From Prostheceraeus crozeri (Eukaryota > Platyhelminthes > Polycladida > Euryleptidae): a DNA stretch of 64,000 nt. The stretch spans positions 1 to 64,000 of the forward strand of contig CAJQUW010014328.1 of assembly GCA_907163375.1 (NCBI GenBank). Reading direction: 5' to 3'. The notes beneath the pieces were generated by a model. That model did no database searches and was not told the DNA's origin. It saw only the letters and a program-made list of their open reading frames with translations. Shown here piece after piece: positions 56,324 through 64,000 of the stretch (its first letter is position 1; every line of letters starts with the position of its first letter). The translations under genes and the position numbers were made by a program.

Positions 56324-57157
56324 TGAATAAGATATGCCGCTGGCTAAATCAGGAATCAAAAAATTTTGAAGTCGATATTTCGGTATTCTTCTTCAGGACC
56401 AAATAACAACTGATAACAGAAACAAGGTGAGAGATTCACACAGCCAGCTAATACAACTCAAGACGTACACAAGCTATCGATCAAAGTGGTGTAGATGGGA
56501 GAATTAGAATCATCTTCGACACAGAACGTCCCCTTAGCATGCGTTGGAGAGGAAGAAGAGAAAGACTAATTTGTAAACCTGAGTGTGTGATTTGTGAAAA
56601 AGCAGAGTTCCCTCAAAGTTGCTATGTGAAATACGCAGTGTATGAACTCTCATGTTCAATATGTCAGAAGAAGTTTATAGGACAAACAGCGCGTACCATC
56701 AAAACAAGAATCAAAGAGCATATTACATCATCATCATCATCCTTCTACCAACATGTGGCAAATGAGCATCACAGTTTTCCAGACCAGTGTTTTAAGTGGA
56801 AGATTCTGAACATAGAGCGCAACTTTCACGCTAGATTGTCCTTGGAAAGTCTTCATATCCGTGACAATTTCAGTTCCCTGGTAAATGGTTGTTCTGGTGA
56901 AACATTGCTTTCGTTTTTATGAGTAATTTGCTAGGATGTTATCTTCTATAAATGGTTGGTATTTTATTTTCTGTGTTTCTGATTATTCTGATGTCTTTGA
57001 TCGATAGCTTGTGTACGTCTTGAGTTGTATTAGCTGGCTGTGTGAATCTCTCACCTTGTTTCTGTTATCAGTTGTTATTTGGTCCTGAAGAAGAATACCG
57101 AAATATCGACTTCAAGATTTTTTGATTCCTGATTTAGCCAGCGGCATATCTTATTCA
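56324..57157 (+). mobile_element. Miniature PLE bracketed by 163 bp inverted repeats
   Basis: Arms 56324-56486 and 56995-57157 are near-perfect reverse complements, 163 bp each. Between them only the GIY-YIG end of a PLE remains. Each arm carries a hammerhead-like core: ctgaaga (57085-57091), then gaaa (57100-57103) and a tatcgac end on the plus strand of the right arm, mirrored at 56396-56390 and 56381-56378. Helix II is not well paired. The arms look like one terminal repeat present in opposite orientations, a known PLE configuration. Confidence 0.85.
56539..56922 (+). pseudogene. PLE GIY-YIG nuclease fragment
   Basis: Open 127 aa stretch: Cys-rich CKPECVICEKAEFP, then YAVYELSCSICQKKFIGQTARTIKTRIKEH, the nuclease core with Cys pair, and a C-terminal region ending near LLSFL. 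The frame is also open upstream to about 56486. The RT is missing. It has no independent function that I can infer. Confidence 0.8.
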
Positions 57158-57189
57158 TAAAGATTTACAGGAATGGCCACTCTTAATCA

Positions 57190-57430
57190 AAAGTATTATT
57201 GTATGGTAGTGAAACGTGGACGATATGCAAAGTATTTGTAAACGAATCAATGGCTGCTACACGAAGAAGCAGAAACTAACAAGCAGAGAACTGTATCAAT
57301 CTTTGAAAGTCTGAGAGAAGATAAAGAATAAGTGAATGTGATTAGCCGGACATAAGGCATAAAAAGATATCGCCTCAAGACTAGTGCGTGGGCTACCTGT
57401 CTATCATGAGTATGACACACCATAGAGGCG
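57190..57430 (+). pseudogene. Decayed LINE C-terminal remnant
   Basis: The plus-strand frame gives VLLYGSETWTICK from about 57200, then after stops IASRLVRGLPVYH near 57370-57410. The two blocks (LYGSETW ... and R.VRG.P) are hallmarks of the region after the RT in many LINEs. Several stops and frame changes; old. Confidence 0.6.
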
Positions 57431-60299
57431 AACAGAGGAAGCACGAGTCATTATGAACAATCGTGTGTGTCAACCGTGTGTCAATGGTGTGTGAACAATC
57501 TATGTGTTGGCAGCTTGGTCAAATTAAAGGTAAAGTAAAGAGAGTAATTTGAAATGCATGTTTAAAACATGATCTTGAAGCAACTTGAAAGTACAAGGCT
57601 ACAGAAACATGCCTAAAACCTCCTGGTGGTACAAGCAGTTTTGAAATGGTCGTTGGAATACAAATTCGCAGAAGTTGGAGATAAAGAGGATAACAAAAGA
57701 TCATGATATTAAATATGCGATTTTTTAGCTTACATGCGGTTGATGTGGCCAGATAATCTCGATTTAAGATTTTTTGATTCAACATGTATTTACCTCAGAC
57801 AACGAATCTAGGATGCATAATGAACTAAGTATTATTGTAGAACTGATGTTAGCTCTTTGAGGAATATGACACTTCTTACATGCAAGTGAGTGTGGCTCAC
57901 TCTTCGATTGATTAATGAATTGCAGTCGCAAAATGCCTACATATTGCAATATGTTATATAGAGACTTTGAGAGAACTAAAACAGAAGCTTATCGAGCTTG
58001 TAAGCTTGTATTCTAACATCTAGAATGAAGAAATATCTTCTACAGAGTTACAATTACAAACAGAATTACATGCAGTTAACTAATTTTACATAGAAATAAT
58101 GCTTTGCAGCTCTCTCAATGATAAATCTCTCTCCAACTCACCTGCTAGGCTTGACATCTCAACAGATCTCGGATCATGCGAAATAAGTGTAATTTTTTCC
58201 AAGTAGACCGATGAAATTTAGACGTCATGCTCGATGCGTGACATTTAACAGCATCACACCCACGTAATCGTCGAAGTATCATTCACCAATTGTTACCGGT
58301 AGCGATAGGAGTTGCTGAAAATAACGAGGAAGGAGCGCAAACCAAAAGTCAACCAGTTATATTAGTAATGGATGAAAAAGGCAATTCGCACAATATGAAT
58401 AAATATTATCGGAATCTGGTAAAACTGTGTCAATAAAATTTGAACCCAGATTATAAAAATAATTAATTTCAATTCAGTGTGACTTAGAACTTGAAATGTC
58501 AGCATTCCTTGGACGCAAACAAGGCCATAGAAGAAGAAAAACAACATCTTCCAAAACTCGTGGTTTTCTCTTCAAAGTGATAAAATCCAAACATTCAAGT
58601 TTGTCTGTCGGGTTCTATTAAAAGCAATGATATGTACATGCAGGTAGATAAAAATGTCAATCTCTACGATATAAACTACGTACCAAATGACCAAATGATG
58701 CTAAATGTTAATAGATTATTCAGACACAGATGCAGCTTACATTGACCAGCAATTACTCTACCAATTACTCGTTTTGTTGATTTGGAATGGTCAAGTCTTT
58801 GAAAACATTCGCATCTTCACCGATGCATTTCTTCATGCTGCCTACATGTAGGCCCTAAAGAATATTGAATTCCTACATCTGCAGCTCAATATTGAAGCTC
58901 CATCCAGGATCAATAATTGAATTCTTGATAATATTTGCTTGAAATAGTGCATAACCTTGAAATTTGAAGAATATATAACTTAACGTTTGGAGATTTGAAG
59001 ACGCGTAGGCGCCGAGATCCATCGCCGAATGCCATAAAACGGCTATATAAATGTATACAGTTATCATGCACGGGTGATGATGCAAAACATATCCCCATCA
59101 ATTTTACACGAACATTTAATTTTACGTGAACATTGAAGTTGAACCTCAACGCATGAAGACCAGCTGAGAAATCAAAACAGAGAAGCTATGACTATGATCA
59201 CAGACATTGGATCACACCAAGTTACAACTGGACCGGACATGGCCAATCTGATGCTTTATCAGTTGATGGCTGCACACAATATCCCGGAACAAGACACTTT
59301 AATTCGAAAATATTTGCCCACTATTATAAATTCACTAATGCAATAACACTGCCATATTTTAAATGTCGGATGATATAAATGCGCACGCAGTATAAAATCG
59401 CAAAATAAAATGATGCTGCACTCAAGACATGCTGTTGCGTGTTGCTCCGGAAATCTTATTATTCAAATTTGCATGTTATATAGCTACTATTAAATTATAT
59501 TTAAATACAAGCTACATCTTTTCCAAAAGATAAGGTCTTCGTCACAAGGCGTGCAAGCCTTTGCAATTGTGTTGCAAAGATCCAAAGAAGCCACTTTGAA
59601 ATATGCCACAGAAACTTTTCGTGTGGGTCACTTAAAGGAACGCCAGTATTACAGTAAAAGTGACTGAAAAAGGTATAATTACAACGACCGATACTTTGCC
59701 TATCTTCTTCAAGAGAGCACTTGCGGTCTGTGCTTTTGACCCTTGGAAAATGAACCGAAATCGTCCAGTTTTATAGATCTGTTACTGTGATGTGAAGACA
59801 ATGGGAACTTTTTTATTTGGTATATAATTCATCCAAGAATAATCATAAAACAATGCATCCTTTATAGTACATCAGAAATAAGAGAATGATTACCGGGTAT
59901 TTGTTACGCTCCCTCAAGGAATTTGAAATAATAATGTGTATTGTAAAACGCTATGTTGATATGATTTCTGTTGAAACATTTGATATTGAAAGTTCTGCTG
60001 AAATGAGATATTTGATGAAATTTGAAATTGTCCTCATGATTAAACCTAATTGCATTCCAACATTTGTAATTTCACATTCGATCTGAATTTCGCATATCAG
60101 ATACGGATATACAAAACAAAACGCTCCTAGCGAAACAGTTTAATGGCGAAGGAGTGCAGTCCAATACGATGTCAATGGCTGTGATATTCCGCCGAAGGAG
60201 GAAGCGCGCATTCCTATGTTAGATCGATCGTGCAAAGAGATGGATTTCCACTAAATTTAGGAGCTCACTTGAACTAATTTTGTTTGAATCAGAAAAGGC
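57431..60299. other. Long AT-rich spacer, no gene recognised
   Basis: Almost 2.9 kb with only short open frames and no domain, TIR or tandem repeat that I could identify. Confidence 0.55.
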
Positions 60300-61705
60300 A
60301 GTCTAAAAAGTGGTTTAAGTATTTAGAATTCAACTTCATGAAATTTTCTCATGGGACTACTGCTCCTATTAAGCTTGCTGTTTACTGCTGGAGATCGATA
60401 TGCTCCTTCCGTCAACTATCATCTCGACAGCGTATCCCTGAAAAAATCAGTCACTGTGAAAGACGTAGGCTTTTTGATCTCATCAGATCTCAGCTTTAGT
60501 GATCACTGTGCGCGCATCAGCTCAACCGCATATGCCAGAGCATACTGTATCCTAAAATCTTTCGTTTGCCACAACTCTCGTATCTTGATAAAAGCCTTTG
60601 TTGCCTTCGCCCTCTCTTGGAATATGGAAGTGTAATCTTTTCACCGTACCTCAAACGCGACATTTTTCGTATTGAACGTGTTCAGAGATTCTTCACCCAC
60701 ATCGTCTGTAAACGCTCTGGTATCAAGTATGACAGCTACTCTCACAGATTACAACTGTTAAAATTAAAATCTCTGGAATATAGGCGCATGTTGTTGGACT
60801 TGTACTTCTTGTATAAACTCTATTACAATCATTTCGACTTGTCGCTCAACTCTTTCTTTACCACCTACCTTTCATCTCAAATTACTCGAGGTCAATCACG
60901 TAACAGCTGTCAGATTGTGGCAGTCTTTAAAGTTAATTCGAACTATCTCAGTGGATTGTTTTTCTTTCGCGTCATCAAAATATGGAATTCATTAAACGAC
61001 TCAATAGTGAAAGCTCCAACCTTCATGATGTTCAAGAACAGACTCAAATCAATTGATCTAAGTGAATTTTGCTCATACTGTGACTGCTAATATGTGATTT
61101 CGTATAAAATTATTTGACAAGTGTTTTTTACATGTATACCTGATGGTAAATTTTATATAGATACATTCCTACATTCTATACTGAAGATGATTCTCTTCAT
61201 AATGAAGATCAAGAAGAGTTTCAATTTCATTGATCCGAGTGAATTTGTATATATTGTGACCATGATCATTAAAGTGCAAATTTTGTATAGATGATTTTGT
61301 TGTATTCATTATTGTATTAGATGTTAAGAATTTACGTTCTTTTGCTCCATTGTGAGGACTCCCATCCAATGAACTCTTATCATGTCGTGATCATCACTCT
61401 TCAAATTTGTAAATATAGGCCCTATAGATCTCACGTATTTTGTATATGGTATATAATGTATATGAAAATTTGTAAATATGTAGGTCTCACATAATTTGTT
61501 TATGATGGCATATGATGTGCATGTACATCATGATCACTCTGTGTATTTGTAAATATATATCTCATGTATTTTTTATTGATGCTAAACTTTGCGTATGCAT
61601 ATGTAACACGTAATCAACGCTTGCTTGTAAGTGCCCTTGCGGCCATCGCTTTGCGTTTTCTGTATATTTCAGAATAAACATTTGTGACTTATGACTTAAA
61701 TGAAA
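60300..61705 (+). mobile_element. 5'-truncated LINE, last third of ORF2 plus 3' UTR
   Basis: It begins inside the RT region (about 60300) and ends in a gaataaacatttgtgacttatgactta tail near 61670-61700. Coding part: after a frameshift near 60600, the 174 aa segment to 61090 has ERVQRFFTHIV, LKSLEYRRMLLDLYFLYKL and IWNSLNDSIV, typical of CR1/Rex-group LINE C-termini. The 3' UTR (61091-61680) contains loosely repeated tgtaaatat...ctcacgtattttgta blocks. The copy at 43641-44300 is the same family. Confidence 0.82.
60351..61090 (+). pseudogene. LINE RT C-terminal region, one frameshift
   Basis: Open parts 60351-60635 (SVTVKDVGFLISSDLSFSDH, thumb region) and 60566-61090 (C-terminal region with the RVQR and LEYRR blocks), overlapping at a frameshift near 60600. 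The catalytic palm is not present. Confidence 0.78.
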
Positions 61706-62180
61706 TGTTGTTTGTTTCATCTACGTTAATTGCTCTTATGACAAGCCTGCACATGAACCCGTAGGCGCCATCTAAATATTTCATCTCGTATGATGCTTGA
61801 CGCTATTATTGTTTGGCTGAAATTCTTACTTGACATTTTCACTTTTTCCATAATCATTTCAACTTTTGAATTCAAATGCAGTTTTTGCAACTCACTGCTC
61901 AAGAAAGTAGGGCTAAATGTCCACAGGTCAGGAGACTATTGATGATGTGAATATCTCTAATGAAAATCAACTTGAGTCAATTTTCAGCAAGTGCTGTTAT
62001 CTCGTATGAAGTTGTGAAGCAAACCATGTATTGCCAACAAGTTTTCATCAGAAACTAGCAGGCCTTGATGGAGGTCACAGAAGCGACAGTCATTGAGGTC
62101 ATCTGATCAGCGATTCCTTTCAGTTGCAGCGAGCAATGATTGTCATTCAATACTATTGATGACAACAATGTCTTCAAGCG
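61706..62180. other. Spacer, nothing recognised
   Basis: No coding or element structure seen. Confidence 0.5.
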
Positions 62181-63740
62181 CACGGTGCTACACAAGGTTG
62201 GACTTTGGGTTTTGGTTCGATCTTGGGTAAGTGATACAAAACTTAGGTTTTCTATCAATGCTGCATAAGTTACAAAATTAAATATTTTGATTTGAATCAA
62301 GTGAGAACTACGTGATAAGAGCATGAAGTTCTGATTTTTTATCAAATTTCCACTCATTTCACAAAATATTTCAAATATGAAGTACTTGTGATTATTAGAT
62401 ATTTCATTCTGGGCTTGACAATACCGCACCTTGAAAGTTCACACTTAGGTTGGGCCAAAACTTGAGGTCAAAACACAAAACCCAAGCTCAAGTGAATGAA
62501 ATCAAGTAAACGAAGTGCATTCTTTGAATTTTGTGCTGACATAAAGATTTTTCTATGGGCCAAAATTCCTATTGGGCCATGAGAAGTATGGTATTAGTGG
62601 GAGACGATTTATTATGGCAATAATTGCAATTAGTAGCCTAAGCACATGTATTGCGTCCTAAAGTTTTCTTTTAATTTAGCCTACACTGATATACTGACTA
62701 ATTGAAGATCTTTGATTTAATTATGATTGAGTTACACATTGCTCATAGCAAAGCAATTGTTTTCATTTTATCATTCAGAAATATAAACGAACTTGATGCA
62801 TATTATGGCTGCGCAGTAAGTGTATGGTTAGACATATTTAGAATACGAAATCGGAATGAATTTATTTTTGGATAAATGTCGGCTATCGCAGAAAGTAAAG
62901 GGTGCGAAGATGTAAAATATACGGAATATATAAAAATTCAATATGCACAAATGCAACAAAATACATGTAAGGTTACAGTAGATACAATATGTATGAACTT
63001 TCAATGCGCGGTATTGTCAAGCCCAGAATGAAATAGGTAATTAAGCTAAAGGAGGTGATAACAATGATAGGAAAGATCTAAATCATGTTATAAGCAACAA
63101 TTCATTTCAAGAGCTGAAGTACATGATAACAATTAAATAAGGGACACTTAGAACTTAGACAGATATGACTTATGACCAAACTTATGACCTAAATATTTTG
63201 GAAGCCATGTACATAAAAAAACTCAACCCCACTTTGAATAAGCAAGTTAACCATGATGGTGCTTTTTTCAAATGTAAATTAATTTGAGTCTAGTTACTAT
63301 GTGTACCTTATTTAATTTTTATCATGTACTTCAGCTCTTGAAATGAATTGTTGCTTATAACATGATTTAGATCTTTCCGAAATAGGTAATAATCACAAGT
63401 ATTTCATTTTTGAAATATTCTGTGAATCCAGTGGAAATCTAATAAAATATCATAACTTTATGCTCTAATCCTGTACCGCTCCAAGATTCAAATCAAAATA
63501 TTAATTTTTGTAACTTGATCTGTATATATTCAGCATTAATAGAAAACTCAAGTTTTGTATCACTTACCCAAGATCGACCCAAAACCCTAGGTCCAACCTT
63601 GTTCGTATACAGCTTACATGTATTTTCTTGCATTTGTGCATATTGCATTTTTATATATTCCATATATTTTATATCTCCGCAATCATCTTCGCACCTCTAA
63701 AACGACTGCAGCAGTCGATATTTATCCAAAAATAAATCAA
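62180..63740. repeat. Nested set of three inverted repeats
   Basis: Three pairs in reverse complement: (a) about 62190-62440 with 63383-63612 (agtacttgtgattatta, catgaagtt.tga, cacttac.aagatcga); (b) about 62865-62970 with 63615-63740 (gatttatttttggataaat, gtgcgaagat, acatgtaag); (c) 63085-63150 with 63305-63378 (ggaaagatctaaatcatg ... aagtacatgat). On the right the order is c-a-b, contiguous. On the left b and c are adjacent but a has been moved about 430 bp outward, with a ~30 bp scrap of its outer end (ggtattgtcaagcccag) left between b and c. This suggests an old foldback or paired MITEs rearranged by a later insertion. No protein seen. Confidence 0.65.
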
Positions 63741-64000
63741 TTCCAATCATAGAGTAAGTATGTTAGGTAGAGCAGCAACTCAGCATTTAGTAAATCCCCA
63801 TGTGCATACATTTTCGATTTCATTAAAGGAGCTCGAGATGAACACAGTTGGAATTTTTGACACAATGAGATGCGCAAATTTTTGCAGTTTTGAAGAAATT
63901 ACCACGGAATTGACTGATCATGACAGTAATATAGAAGGAATGATGGTATTTTACGGATCCTCCGTGTCATGACAGCCTTGGAGAGGTAATGTTCCCAATG
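63741..64000. other. Window end, no recognised gene
   Basis: A 70 aa open frame (63760-63972) has no recognisable domain. Confidence 0.4.

Overview
The window is eukaryotic, and almost certainly from an invertebrate animal. It is AT-rich, has no operons or bacterial-type genes, and is packed with metazoan transposable elements: Penelope-like elements (PLEs) with GIY-YIG nucleases, APE-type LINEs, hAT and Tc1/mariner-type DNA transposons, MITEs, a satellite and very long microsatellites. I recognise no host gene, tRNA, rRNA or CRISPR array. The species cannot be named from this sequence; a marine or aquatic invertebrate is an inference from the element mix.

Layout. 1-6600: a satellite of about 21 units of ~307 bp, each with a G-quadruplex-type motif, then a very G-rich zone. 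6857-6992: a compact cluster of promoter motifs reading leftward. 7064-9690: a broken PLE with a 434 bp inverted duplication at its front. 10714-13073: a hAT with 8 bp target duplications and a broken transposase. 13552-13892: a tandem repeat and a partial MITE. 14184-15443: a second, deleted hAT. 15904-16620: a PLE remnant. 17206-18455: a long inverted repeat. 19690-21697: a 5'-truncated LINE with an open RT. 23010-25052: a Tc1/mariner-like element with 220 bp terminal repeats and one frameshift. 26925-27155: two hairpins. 27541-29250: a broken PLE. 30213-34165: a young tandem PLE with a long open ORF and a 14 bp target duplication. 34180-35633: an older PLE remnant and a LINE ending in (TA)n. 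37372-38380 and 39207-39901: two MITEs. 41624-43195: a broken PLE in inverted repeats. 43641-44300: a LINE tail. 44829-47954: a broken PLE with an extra SGNH-like ORF. 48130-48939: a LINE tail. 49009-54656: an apparently whole two-ORF LINE lying between (TC)n tracts on both sides. 56324-57157: a miniature PLE bracketed by 163 bp inverted repeats. 57190-57430 and 60300-61705: LINE remnants. 62180-63740: nested inverted repeats.

The strongest themes are: at least eight independent PLE copies in 64 kb, several bracketed by inverted repeats; hammerhead-ribozyme-like sequence cores associated with many of them; a PLE that also carries a hydrolase-like ORF; and a LINE that appears to have inserted into a (TC)n microsatellite. 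The elements are independent parasites rather than a cooperating pathway. Their link is mechanistic: each RT/nuclease or transposase acts on its own terminal sequences.
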